A stretch of DNA of 64,000 nucleotides from Thermococcus indicus (GTDB lineage Archaea; Methanobacteriota_B; Thermococci; Thermococcales; Thermococcaceae). The notes beneath the pieces were generated by a model. That model made no database searches. It saw nothing but the letters and a program-made list of their open reading frames with translations, and had not been told where the DNA came from. The DNA lies in the NCBI RefSeq assembly GCF_006274605.1, contig NZ_CP040846.1:1433041-1497040 (forward strand), read 5' to 3'. Both the position numbers and the translations under genes were made by a program. Positions 53,966-62,793 of the stretch are shown piece by piece (the first letter of the stretch is position 1; every line of letters starts with the position of its first letter).

Positions 53966-54945
53966 TTTCCCTTGTTGTGATATTTTCTTTTAAATACTGT
54001 TCACAACGAAAAGTTTATATATTATTAAGCAAGTAATTATTAATGGTGATGCTATGACTCGATTGGCATTGTTCTATTATGCTGGAAAGAAAATTACACC
54101 TAAAGAACAAATTGCAGAGTTTATAAAATATTTCGATGGAGTTGTGCTATTGTCCACCGACGAAGGAAAATATTCGGATTTTTCTACGCTCTTGGGTGAC
54201 ATGAAAAAGTTCGTAGCAGAATCCGGTTTGAGGTTTGAAATATGGGTGGAAATTCCATATTATGATGCTACTAAAACACCCAGAACTCTAGAGGATATGA
54301 AGGATTGGATAATTAAAGTTGAATCCTCTACTGTGGCTAGGAGGGTAACAGGATACTACTTCAGTCTAGAGGGAGCAGGGGCTGTGTCTAGTGATTCTAC
54401 CAAAATAAAAAACGTTGTGAGTTACATTAGAGACACTTACAAAAAACCTGTACTGTGGATACCCATAGAAAGATGGGAGAACCGTGATCCGTTGTATTTA
54501 ACAAGAAAATGTGTACAAAAAGTAGGATTTACTCATGTAGCTCCGCAACCTCATTACTACATGGTCACCGACACTAAAGGTGATTACTACAGACCAAATG
54601 GTATGAATTATCAAGATTTAAACGAGTTCATGTGGTTCTGCCATGAAAATGGATTTGGTGTCGAGATGGAATGGGACTCAGCAGTTAGAGGGTATTGCGA
54701 GCACTGTGGGTACGGATGTAATGCTACAAAGTGTACGGAGCGAGCAAGAGATTATTTAGTGTCACTTCGTGACATTGAGAAAAGGTTCGGGAAGTTCCCA
54801 TATGTAGTTTACTATTTTAGCACAGACCTCAACGACTATCTAAAAGTGGTGAGGTAATGAAAAGAATCAATGTATTTAGAAGTGTCATTCTCCTCCTGGT
54901 TACTTTTGAATTATTTACATTAGGCCTAGGAAATGCAATAAGTGT
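53966..54945. other. A/T-rich insert, probable horizontally acquired DNA
   Basis: From just after the DUF1931 gene to about 54945 the base composition changes abruptly to A/T-rich, with codons such as AAA, TTT, ATA and AGA preferred, unlike the GC-rich codons elsewhere. The change back occurs inside the following propeller gene near codon 30. No terminal repeats or integrase were seen. The promoter TTTATATATTATTAAG lies at 54012-54027. Confidence 0.75.
54054..54857 (+). CDS. DUF4855-like protein in A/T-rich insert
   Basis: 267 residues without a signal peptide. Text such as LALFYYAGKKITPKEQIAEFIKYFDGVVLLS, FEIWVEIPYYDAT and GYYFSLEGAG resembles DUF4855, a TIM-barrel-like family mostly of bacteria, often secreted. 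A cysteine cluster (YCEHCGYGCNATKC) near the C-terminus could bind metal or form disulfides. The DNA is far more A/T-rich than the neighbours, which suggests recent transfer. Its stop codon overlaps the start of the next gene (TAATG). Confidence 0.68.
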   Translation: MTRLALFYYAGKKITPKEQIAEFIKYFDGVVLLSTDEGKYSDFSTLLGDMKKFVAESGLRFEIWVEIPYYDATKTPRTLEDMKDWIIKVESSTVARRVTGYYFSLEGAGAVSSDSTKIKNVVSYIRDTYKKPVLWIPIERWENRDPLYLTRKCVQKVGFTHVAPQPHYYMVTDTKGDYYRPNGMNYQDLNEFMWFCHENGFGVEMEWDSAVRGYCEHCGYGCNATKCTERARDYLVSLRDIEKRFGKFPYVVYYFSTDLNDYLKVVR

Positions 54946-55705
54946 ATCTTGGAACGGAACAACCTGGGCCCTCCTGAGCGAAGAAAACGGGAACTATTAC
55001 CTAACGATGGTTTCAACTAACGGACATCTCTCAAAGGTTCCGCTCCACCTCAACGGGACTCCCTGCGGTTTAGCGTGGAACGGACGCGAGTGGCTTGTGG
55101 AGACGTTTATCCCCGACAGCGTGGTGGTTCAAACCCCAAACGGCTCCGTTCTCTTCAGATTCCACAGCTACGACTGCAGGGGCTTCGCGTACTTCAACAG
55201 AACTTACTACGTCCCAATCTCGGAATCAGCAATGATGGGAGACTGCTCTCTTCTCTTGGTTTCCCCGAACGGAAGCGTCGAGAGAAGGATTCCCTGCGGT
55301 TTCATTAACGGCGTGAGGGTAAAGATCGTCGGGAAAAAGCTCTACCTTATGAACTGCACAGGAATCTACGTTTACTCCAACGGGGCTTTTAAGAGGGCTC
55401 TACAACTTGACAACTGGGCGGAAGATTTTGATGTCCTTAACGACAAAATCCTTCTGTGTTCCAACGGTCTCATCGAGCACTCCAAGAACGGCACGAGGGA
55501 GATAACAGATTCCTGCGACGCAATCAGTTGCAACGGGTGGGAATGCCTAATCGCGTCAAATGGGGCGCTCTACATCTACGACGGAAACCTGAGTACTCTC
55601 GAGATAGAGGAGAACACACGAAACATCAACCCCAAAACCGTCGCAGTGGGGGTATTTCTCGTTTTCCTAACAATCTGGCTCCTGATGAGGAGAAAATCAG
55701 CCTGA
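54857..55705 (+). CDS. Secreted beta-propeller-like protein with C-terminal anchor
   Basis: 282 residues. N-terminal signal (VILLLVTFELFTLGLGNA), repeated short beta units with Trp-Asn-Gly and Asn-Gly turns (VSWNGTTWALL, LAWNGREWLV, ISCNGWECLI), and a C-terminal membrane helix (TVAVGVFLVFLTIWLLM) followed by RRK. Several N-x-S/T sites suit glycosylation. The first 30 codons are A/T-rich like the gene upstream, then GC content returns to normal, so the gene may be a chimera or its 5' end was replaced at the insert boundary. Confidence 0.72.
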   Translation: MKRINVFRSVILLLVTFELFTLGLGNAISVSWNGTTWALLSEENGNYYLTMVSTNGHLSKVPLHLNGTPCGLAWNGREWLVETFIPDSVVVQTPNGSVLFRFHSYDCRGFAYFNRTYYVPISESAMMGDCSLLLVSPNGSVERRIPCGFINGVRVKIVGKKLYLMNCTGIYVYSNGAFKRALQLDNWAEDFDVLNDKILLCSNGLIEHSKNGTREITDSCDAISCNGWECLIASNGALYIYDGNLSTLEIEENTRNINPKTVAVGVFLVFLTIWLLMRRKSA

Positions 55706-55760
55706 GAGCTTCAACTCTCTGAACTTTCCCTTTATCCACCCAAAGTAAAGAAAGGGAAAA

Positions 55761-57659
55761 TCACCCCTTCAACCACCTCTTAAACCACCCGGCAATCAGC
55801 TCCAAGCGTTTGACCCTGTGCTTCGGCTTTCCGCCCCTGCTGAGGTCGTGGTTCTCGCCGGGGAAGAGCGCCAGCTCAACGGTCTTGCCGAGGTATTTGA
55901 GCGCCGTGTAGAACTGGAGAGCCTCCGGAAGCCAGCAGCGGTAGTCCTCCATGCTGTGGATTATCAGCAGAGGCGTTTCAACGTTCGGCGCGTACTTCAG
56001 CGGGCTCTTCTCCCAGTAGCCTTCAGTGTTGCTCCAGGGGTCGCCGCCTATCTGGTCCGGGGCGAAGAAATAGCCGATATCCGTCGTCCCGAAGAAGCTC
56101 ACCCAGTTGGAGATCGACCTCTGGGTTACCGCCGCTTTGAAGCGCTTCGTGTGTCCGACTATCCAGTTGGTCATGAAGCCGCCGTAGGAACCGCCGGTAA
56201 CTCCTATCCTCTCCCCGTCAATGAAGTCGAAGCGCTTCAGCGCCTCGTCAACGACCTCCATCAGGTCCTGGTAATCTCTCTCCCCGTAGTGCTCCCTTAT
56301 GTCTGCGAAGTCCTCGCCGTAGCCGTCGCTACCGCGCGGGTTGGAGAATATCACGACGAAGCCTTTGGCAGTAAGAACGTGGAACTCATGCATGAAGGAG
56401 TAGCCGTAGGCAGTCTTTGGCCCCCCGTGAATCTCCAAAACAGCGGGATACTTCTTCCCAGGCTCGAAATCAACGGGCTTCATTATCCATGAGTCTATCT
56501 CAACGCCGTCGCTCGCCTTGACCTTGAATTGCTCCGGCTTCGAGAGGGGGTAGTCTTTAATCCAGCCGTTGAAGTCGGTAAGCTTTTTCTCCTTTCCGTC
56601 CTTCAGCATGTAGAGCTCCGTCGGAGTGACCGCGTCCTGGGCGGTGAAGGCTATGTGGTCGCCTATCGCGAAACTCTCGACGCTCCTGTCGCCACCGATG
56701 ACACGCTCGATTTTGCCTTTAAGGTTTACCCTAAAGAGGTTCGCCCTCGGGCCGTCCGTTGCCACGTAATAAACCCAGCCGTCTTTGAAAACCAGCTCGG
56801 CCCTTTGAGAGCCACGGACGTCGCAGTTTAGGGAGTTGTATGCAGCCCTGTCGAGTTCCGCGGTGAGCTTCCTCATCTCGCCCGTCTCTGGGCTGTAGTG
56901 GTAGATGTGGGTGTTCGTCGGAATCCCGCGCTCGCGGGTGTTGGCCTTGAGGATGAAGGTTCCATCGTCGAGGGGTATGAAGTCCTGAACGCTCCACTCC
57001 CCAGGGGTCAGGCGCTTCGCCTTCCTGCCCTCAAGGACGTGGAGGTCGCTTACCATCGGCTTCCTCTCGCGGTCTTCTTGAGCTATGAAGTAAAGCTTTC
57101 CTTCATAGAACCTAATCTGCGAGACGTCGAGGTTCTTCGGCGTTATGCGCCTCTTCCTGCCGGTCTCAAGGTCAACGAGATAGACCACGCTCCTCTTCCC
57201 GTAGACCCAGCCGACGCCGTTGAACCAGAAAGGAATTTCCTTGATGACGTGGACGTCGTCCTTCGGCTTCTTCTCAACGTCTATTGGCGTAACGACCGCT
57301 ATGCTCTTCCCGTCCTCTGTGAAGCGGAGGTTCTTGATTCCGTACTTGAACTTGGTCAGAAGCCTCGCCTCGCCGCCGTCGGTTGGAATAACGTACAGCT
57401 CGGCCTCCTTGCTCTCCTTATCGCGCTTTGAGGTGAAGGCTATCAGCTTCCCGTCCGGAGAGAAGCGCGGGTTTCCGTCCTTCTTTCCGGAGGTGAAGGG
57501 CTTAACCTTTCTGCCGTCGTAGAGGTAGATCCTTGAGAAGTAGTCGTCCTTTTCAACGCTTATCTCCGTTACCTGGAAAACGAGCTTTCTCCTGAAGGCG
57601 TCGATGTTCCCGACGAGCTTGAACTTTTCGAGGTCTTTCTCGCTCAGGCCTTTCGCCAT
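55761..57659 (-). CDS. S9-family peptidase (acylaminoacyl-peptidase type)
   Basis: 632 residues. An N-terminal beta-propeller (GNPRFSPDGKLIAFTSKRD, LRFTEDGKSIAVVTP) and a C-terminal alpha/beta-hydrolase with nucleophile Ser (about 491) in GVTGGSYGGFM, Asp in HSMEDYR and His in GENHDLSRGG. Cleaves short peptides, often N-acylated. The ATG at 57659 has GGTGG before it. It stands alone on the minus strand. TATA for it lies near 57690-57700. Confidence 0.95.
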   Translation of the reverse strand: MAKGLSEKDLEKFKLVGNIDAFRRKLVFQVTEISVEKDDYFSRIYLYDGRKVKPFTSGKKDGNPRFSPDGKLIAFTSKRDKESKEAELYVIPTDGGEARLLTKFKYGIKNLRFTEDGKSIAVVTPIDVEKKPKDDVHVIKEIPFWFNGVGWVYGKRSVVYLVDLETGRKRRITPKNLDVSQIRFYEGKLYFIAQEDRERKPMVSDLHVLEGRKAKRLTPGEWSVQDFIPLDDGTFILKANTRERGIPTNTHIYHYSPETGEMRKLTAELDRAAYNSLNCDVRGSQRAELVFKDGWVYYVATDGPRANLFRVNLKGKIERVIGGDRSVESFAIGDHIAFTAQDAVTPTELYMLKDGKEKKLTDFNGWIKDYPLSKPEQFKVKASDGVEIDSWIMKPVDFEPGKKYPAVLEIHGGPKTAYGYSFMHEFHVLTAKGFVVIFSNPRGSDGYGEDFADIREHYGERDYQDLMEVVDEALKRFDFIDGERIGVTGGSYGGFMTNWIVGHTKRFKAAVTQRSISNWVSFFGTTDIGYFFAPDQIGGDPWSNTEGYWEKSPLKYAPNVETPLLIIHSMEDYRCWLPEALQFYTALKYLGKTVELALFPGENHDLSRGGKPKHRVKRLELIAGWFKRWLKG

Positions 57660-57777
57660 AGAAACCACCGAACTAATTCGGTTCTTTTCGTATAAAAGCT
57701 TAGCGTTTCGATAGCCGTCTCCGCGGCGTGTTTGCAACTGCGAAAGGTATTTAAAGACATTAACTTTGGTTGTTTTG

Positions 57778-58923
57778 ATGAAACTCTTTACGAGAAAATA
57801 CCTCGCGGTGCTCGTAATAGTCGGCGTGACCCTCCTGGCCGTCGTCCAGTGGTGGAGCTATCGTCAGGTCGGCGAGGTTCTGGAGGACTGCCCCGCTACA
57901 TCCGTCGTTGCCCGCTACCGGGCGAACGTCAGCCCGCTTCTGCCCTCGATGTACGTTCGTTCCATTAGGGATTCCATAGTGGGATACTCCTACGAACCCT
58001 CTGATGGCACGTACGTTCTCCTCGTTAGGGGAAGGGCTGGGAAGCCCGACGAATACTACCGGTTGGAGCTTCAGTCTCTCGAGACTTCCTACTTGGATTA
58101 CCTAAACCTCACGGCAGAGTACATCGAACTCTGGTCTGAAACGGGGAACGAATCAGTCCTCATCCAAGCCGCGAGCCTGCTCAGGAGAACCCTTGGGGTC
58201 AGGGCCGAGCTGGAGAATTTTAAACGTGGGGAGAACGTGACGGCGGTTTTAATGGAGCCTCCCTACCCGTACAGACTTTTCTACAGGGGGAATCCACTTC
58301 CGGGGGAGATTGTGCTTTCCCTGCTTCTCATCGCGGGTACGATTCTTCTACTTTCTAGGCTTGACGTCCTGATTGAGGTGCTCTCGGATTCCAGGAACCT
58401 GGCGCTCATTCTTGCCGTTATCGTCGGGGTTTCCCTTGTCTCCTACGGCCTCCTCCAGGAACACGACCCACTCCTCGGTGTCAGGTCAAAATGGGTGGAT
58501 AGGTTGAATTTCTGCGGCGAGAGGGATTATTACGTCCGTCGCAATGCCGCGGTAGACTCCATTCTGCTCGACGCCATCGGCTCCACGGAGTACGTCCGTG
58601 TCGAGAGGTGGAACGGGAGGGTTCTCTCGATAACGCTGGCACTTCTCCTGGAGAGGGCGGAAGGGCTACTCGACAATTTGTCCGAAGAAACCACTGTGCT
58701 CTACGTCTATTCTCTTCCTTCGTGGCCCGAAAGGCTGGAAATCGATGACGCCTTGGTATCGCTGGTCCGGGAAGACCTGCTCGGGGCAGGGGAACTGGAC
58801 GAGGGTGCCGTTGATGCCGTGATGTCCGCTTCCCTCGAGGGGCTGGAGAGGTCATGGAAAGAGTTCAGGTTCTGTGAAAACATAACGATCATGACGTTTG
58901 AATTCGGGAGGGGCGGGTGGTGA
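57778..58923 (+). CDS. Membrane-anchored hypothetical protein
   Basis: 381 residues. An N-terminal membrane helix (YLAVLVIVGVTLLAVVQWW), an external segment of about 160 residues, two further helices (GEIVLSLLLIAGTILLLS; LALILAVIVGVSLVSYGLL) and a last soluble part with two cysteines. It resembles no family I know. TATA-like GGTATTTAAAG at 57746-57756 is about 25-30 bases before the ATG at 57778, so a leaderless start fits. Confidence 0.7.
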   Translation: MKLFTRKYLAVLVIVGVTLLAVVQWWSYRQVGEVLEDCPATSVVARYRANVSPLLPSMYVRSIRDSIVGYSYEPSDGTYVLLVRGRAGKPDEYYRLELQSLETSYLDYLNLTAEYIELWSETGNESVLIQAASLLRRTLGVRAELENFKRGENVTAVLMEPPYPYRLFYRGNPLPGEIVLSLLLIAGTILLLSRLDVLIEVLSDSRNLALILAVIVGVSLVSYGLLQEHDPLLGVRSKWVDRLNFCGERDYYVRRNAAVDSILLDAIGSTEYVRVERWNGRVLSITLALLLERAEGLLDNLSEETTVLYVYSLPSWPERLEIDDALVSLVREDLLGAGELDEGAVDAVMSASLEGLERSWKEFRFCENITIMTFEFGRGGW

Positions 58924-59150
58924 AGTATGCGTCTGAGGTGCCCGAAGGAGACTGAGACTCTTAGAAAGGAACCGCTCGAAAGGGGCTAACATCAATGAGG
59001 GTGACTACAGGAAGCCTGGGAGGAAATAGCAGGGAGGGGCGAGCGGATTCTTTAGATGAACTTCCCGACCCGGTGCGCCATAGGGGTCCACTTCCGCAAT
59101 CAAGACGGTTGAGCTATCTTTTTAAATCCCCCTTCTCCCCTTTATCCGGG
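58924..59150. other. Intergenic region before tmcA
   Basis: About 230 bases without a convincing gene. Short frames such as MRLRCPKETETLRKEPLERG (58927-58989) and MNFPTRCAIGVHFRNQDG lie here and could be remains of a degraded gene. TATA-like CTTTTTAAATC at 59118-59128 is the probable tmcA promoter. No C/D-box RNA pattern was convincing. Confidence 0.4.
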
Positions 59151-59161
59151 AGGTGGCGGCC

Positions 59162-61594
59162 GTGACCGTCAAGGTCCGCTTTGATAAGGAAGTGAGAGAA
59201 TACGCCAAAGGCGAGAAGGTTAAGGACGATGTTCTCAGGCTCACCGAGACTGCCCTGGCGCAGGCGCTTGAGAAGTTCCACAGAAGGATGATTCTGATAG
59301 AGGGCGATACGCCGCGAAAGGCGGAGCTGGCCGGAATTCTGGCCGGGGCTTCAGCGCGCGTTTTGGGCGATGCCCTGGAGGAACTAAAGAAAAAGCGCCT
59401 CCGCGATGAGAGTGAGGATGGGATACAGGTCCTCTACGCGACGGACGCCCTGGGAGAGGACACCTTCGGGCGGAAGCGCTACGAAGCATTCAGAAAGCAC
59501 TTTGACGTCTTAGCAGGCTCAAACGCCGATGTGAAGGCCGTGACCTTCAAGCATACCCGCGACATACTCGGAAGGACGTACGACCTGCTCGTCCTGGACA
59601 TGAGCTACGACTACTCCCCCAACGACCTCGGGAGGATAATCGAGACCGTCCGCGGAGGGGGGCTCATCTTCATCCTGGCCCATCCCTTTGAGAAGTGGAA
59701 GAAGATGTGGACGGGCTTCCACAAGAGCCTCGTCACGCCGCCCTACACGATAGACGACGTGAAGAAGCGCTTCAACAGGCGCATCATCCGTAAGTTCACC
59801 GAATACGACGGGATATACATCATCACCGAGAACGGCAAGCTCAAGAAGAAGCCGAAGCGGAACAAGACCCAGGCAAAGATTAAGGGCCGCAGGGGCGTTG
59901 AGATTCCAGGCGAGACGGTTTTCCCGCGCGAGCTGTACGAGATGGCGCTCACCGAGGGCCAGGTCGAGGTTCTGAGGGCCTTCGAGGGGCTGGTCGAGGA
60001 GGAGGGCATGCTCGTCCTCACGGCGGACAGGGGTCGTGGAAAGAGCGTCTCCGTCGGGATAGCTGCGATAGGACTTGCCCTCGCCCTTAACAAGCGCACC
60101 CGCATCGTTGTAACCGCCCCCGAGCCGGAGAACGTCCAGGCCCTCTTCCGCTTCGCAAAGCGCGCCCTCGAGAGACTGGGCTTTAAGCCTCACGTCGTGG
60201 AGGAGAAGGGCCTAATAAAGGAGCTCTACGCGAGGAAGATTGGACTGCGCTATTACCCGCCGGCCGAGGGATACCGCAAGAGCGCCGACCTCTACATCCT
60301 GGACGAGGCCGCTGGAATCCACGTTCCCATACTCCGCAGGTACCTCGACAAGCCCCGCGTCGTTTACTCCTCCACGATTCACGGCTACGAGGGAGCCGGA
60401 AGGGGATTCTCGGTCAAGTTCCTGAAGAAGGCCCGTGAGAAGCGCAGGTTCAGTGAGCTTCACATGGACGAGCCGATACGCTATGCGGAAGGTGACCCCA
60501 TCGAGAAGTGGCTCTTCGACGTCCTCCTGCTCGATGCGGAGCCGGTTGAGCTCACGGAGGAAGATTACAGGCTGATAAAGAACGGCGAGGTGTACTTTGA
60601 GGAGCCCGACCTCGATGACTGGTTTGAAAAGGACCGGGAAGACCTCAGGAACTTCGTCGGTATCTACATCCTCGCCCACTACCGCAACAGGCCGAGCGAT
60701 GTGGCCCTGCTCGCCGATGCGCCGCACCATGAAGCGAGGGTTCTCCGCCTCAAGAACGGCAAGATAGTGACGGCGATTCAGATAGCCAGGGAAGGTAACA
60801 TCCCCAAAAAGGTCGTCGAGAAGATGGTCAAGGGCTACAAGCCGCGCGGCAACATAATCCCCGACATGATGGTCAAGCACCACATGCTCAAGGAGTTCGC
60901 CAAGCTGAAGGGCTACCGCATCGTCCGCATAGCCACGCATCCAGACGCGATGGACATGGGGCTGGGCAGCAAAGCCCTTGAGCTCCTTGAAAAGGAAGCG
61001 CGTGAGAAGGGCCTCGACTGGATTGGCTCCGGATTCGGTGCAAGTGAAGAGCTTGCCCGCTTCTGGGTCAGGAACGGCTTCGCGGTGGTGCACCTCAGCC
61101 CGGCGAGGAACCCTGTCAGCGGTGAGTTCACCGCGATAGTCCTCAAGCCGATAAGCGAAAGGGCGAAGAGGCTCATTCGCCAGGCCAGCGATGAGTTTAG
61201 AATCAGGCTCACGGAGTGGCTGGGCGACACCCACAGGGAGCTTGAGCCCGAGATAGCGCGCTGGCTTTTCGAAACCCCCTTCGGTGAGGCCGTGGATTAT
61301 CAGATACACCTCACTGACGTCCAGAAGAAGAGACTGGACGCCTTCACGGGCAAGGTTCTCACCTACGACACCGTGCTCGACGCGGTCAAGCCGATAGTGA
61401 AGCTCTACTTCCTGGACGGCTGGATGAAGCCCTACCTAGACGAGAGGCAGATAAAGCTCCTGATCTACCGCGTGCTCCAGGCCCACAGCTGGGAGGAGAC
61501 CGCGAAGCTCATAGACAGAACCGAAACCTTCACCATGATAGAGGTGCGCGACATCATCAGGGGCCTCTGGTACTACTACAAGCGGCTCCTTTAA
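59162..61594 (+). CDS. tmcA: RNA cytidine acetyltransferase TmcA
   Basis: 810 residues. Makes N4-acetylcytidine using acetyl-CoA and ATP; in Thermococcus relatives (Nat10 type) ac4C is placed at many sites in tRNA and rRNA and supports heat tolerance. Domains: N-terminal DUF1726-like part, RNA helicase module with Walker A TADRGRGKSVSVG (about 286-298), GNAT domain with MDMGLGSKALELLEKEAREKG, then a tRNA-binding tail. The GTG at 59162 is preferred over the GTG at 59153 because GGGAGGTGG is then correctly spaced. Confidence 0.95.
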   Translation: MTVKVRFDKEVREYAKGEKVKDDVLRLTETALAQALEKFHRRMILIEGDTPRKAELAGILAGASARVLGDALEELKKKRLRDESEDGIQVLYATDALGEDTFGRKRYEAFRKHFDVLAGSNADVKAVTFKHTRDILGRTYDLLVLDMSYDYSPNDLGRIIETVRGGGLIFILAHPFEKWKKMWTGFHKSLVTPPYTIDDVKKRFNRRIIRKFTEYDGIYIITENGKLKKKPKRNKTQAKIKGRRGVEIPGETVFPRELYEMALTEGQVEVLRAFEGLVEEEGMLVLTADRGRGKSVSVGIAAIGLALALNKRTRIVVTAPEPENVQALFRFAKRALERLGFKPHVVEEKGLIKELYARKIGLRYYPPAEGYRKSADLYILDEAAGIHVPILRRYLDKPRVVYSSTIHGYEGAGRGFSVKFLKKAREKRRFSELHMDEPIRYAEGDPIEKWLFDVLLLDAEPVELTEEDYRLIKNGEVYFEEPDLDDWFEKDREDLRNFVGIYILAHYRNRPSDVALLADAPHHEARVLRLKNGKIVTAIQIAREGNIPKKVVEKMVKGYKPRGNIIPDMMVKHHMLKEFAKLKGYRIVRIATHPDAMDMGLGSKALELLEKEAREKGLDWIGSGFGASEELARFWVRNGFAVVHLSPARNPVSGEFTAIVLKPISERAKRLIRQASDEFRIRLTEWLGDTHRELEPEIARWLFETPFGEAVDYQIHLTDVQKKRLDAFTGKVLTYDTVLDAVKPIVKLYFLDGWMKPYLDERQIKLLIYRVLQAHSWEETAKLIDRTETFTMIEVRDIIRGLWYYYKRLL

Positions 61595-61601
61595 GTCCCT
61601 C

Positions 61602-61607
61602 TTTTTT
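61602..61607 (+). terminator. T-run terminator after tmcA
   Basis: CTTTTTTG follows the tmcA stop by about ten bases. Such oligo-T stretches end transcription in Thermococcales. Confidence 0.45.
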
Positions 61608-61740
61608 GTGCGGCTTGTATCCCCGCACTCGATAACGACATACGATTTCCGGGAATCAACCTTTTTATAGGATTGTCCCGTAGGTAGGGTGTATCACTCT
61701 GATCGCGTGATTGATTGGACAATTTCAACGGTGACTCCCT

Positions 61741-62253
61741 ATGGCGGGCAGCAACTGGGAGCGGATAATATCGATGACGAAGGATGGGATGAAGAGCATC
61801 GGAATGATGCGGCGAAAGATGAGCCGGGGAAAGAGGATAGCCCTTCTCATTGATGGCCCGAACATTCTTCGCAAGGAGTTCGGGATAAAGCTCGAGGACA
61901 TAGTCGAGGCCCTTGAGGGACTCGGCGACCTGCGCGTTGCCAAGGTTGTTCTCAACCAGTACGCCCCGCAGGGACTCATCGAAGCCGTCTCGAACCAGGG
62001 GTTCGACACCATGGTCGTCTCCGGTGAGACCGGGGTGAAGCTCGCGGTGGAGGCGATGCGCGAGATATACAACCCGAACATCGATGCCATAGCCATAGCA
62101 ACCCGAAATGCGGAGTTCCTCCCGGTCATCCTCAAGGCCAAGGAGAAGGGCAAGGAGACGATAGTGCTCGGCATAGAGCCGGGCTTTTCCGCGGCCCTCA
62201 AGCACGCGGCGGACTACACGATAATCCTGAACCCAAAGGGTGATGAGGAATGA
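61741..62253 (+). CDS. NYN-domain protein with degenerate nuclease site (first of pair)
   Basis: 170 residues, NYN/LabA-like PIN-fold family. The first acidic position is kept (Asp38 in LLIDGPNI). At the others, where the sister gene has GDTDVR and TRDADF, this one has GETGVK (95-100: Glu96, Gly98) and TRNAEF (121-126: Asn123, Glu125). So three or four metal-binding acids are changed. The stop overlaps the start of the second copy (ATGA). A TATA-like CTTTTTATAG is at 61661-61670, and GGTGACTCCCT precedes the ATG. Confidence 0.88.
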   Translation: MAGSNWERIISMTKDGMKSIGMMRRKMSRGKRIALLIDGPNILRKEFGIKLEDIVEALEGLGDLRVAKVVLNQYAPQGLIEAVSNQGFDTMVVSGETGVKLAVEAMREIYNPNIDAIAIATRNAEFLPVILKAKEKGKETIVLGIEPGFSAALKHAADYTIILNPKGDEE

Positions 62254-62762
62254 AGGAGACCCTCTTCAAGGTGCTCCGCAGGGGCGAAAAGGAGGTCGAG
62301 GCCGAGCCCCCCAAGCACGTGAGGGGCAAGAGCATTGGCCTGATAATCGACGGTCCGAATATTCTCCGCAAGGAGTTCGGGATAAAGCTCGAGGACATAG
62401 TGGAAGCGCTTGAGAGGATAGGCAAGATACGCGTTGCCAAGGTTGTTCTCAACCAGTACGCCCCCCAGGGACTCATCGAAGCCGTCGTCAATCAGGGACT
62501 CGAGCCGATAATCGTCGCCGGTGACACGGACGTCAGGATAGCGATAGAGGCGATGGAGCTCATCTACAACTCGGACGTCGAGGTCATCGCCCTGGCCACC
62601 CGCGATGCGGACTTTCTCCCCCTCATCAACGAGGCCAAACGTAAAGGCAAAGAGACCATAGCCATAGGCGTTGAACCCGGCTTTTCAGTAGCCCTTCAGA
62701 ACGCGGCCGACTACGTGATAAGGATGGAGGGGAAGGGCACCGAGGGACACGGGTTCAAATAA
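62250..62762 (+). CDS. NYN-domain ribonuclease-like protein, intact site (second of pair)
   Basis: 170 residues. All expected acidic residues are present: Asp34 in LIIDGPNI, Asp92 and Asp94 in GDTDVR, Asp119 and Asp121 in TRDADF. NYN proteins are Mg-dependent ribonucleases in RNA processing or decay. Long blocks are identical with the first copy ([38 protein letters not shown]), so duplication is evident. Translation is coupled to the first copy by an ATGA overlap, which favours a 1:1 complex. Confidence 0.9.
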   Translation: MKETLFKVLRRGEKEVEAEPPKHVRGKSIGLIIDGPNILRKEFGIKLEDIVEALERIGKIRVAKVVLNQYAPQGLIEAVVNQGLEPIIVAGDTDVRIAIEAMELIYNSDVEVIALATRDADFLPLINEAKRKGKETIAIGVEPGFSVALQNAADYVIRMEGKGTEGHGFK

Positions 62763-62793
62763 ACTTTTAAGCACTCTTTCCAGTCCTGTTCTG

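Noticed and set aside
58927-58989. A 20-codon frame (MRLRCPKETETLRKEPLERG) as a gene
   Set aside because: Too short, no ribosome site, no family; left as an intergenic note.
61672-61723. Inverted repeats ATTGTCC/GGACAAT and TATCAC/GTGATT before the NYN pair, the latter resembling a Tgr site
   Set aside because: The TATCAC/GTGAT spacer is 9 rather than 5 bases and the outer arms are not co-centred with the inner arms, so neither a Tgr site nor a clean hairpin is supported.
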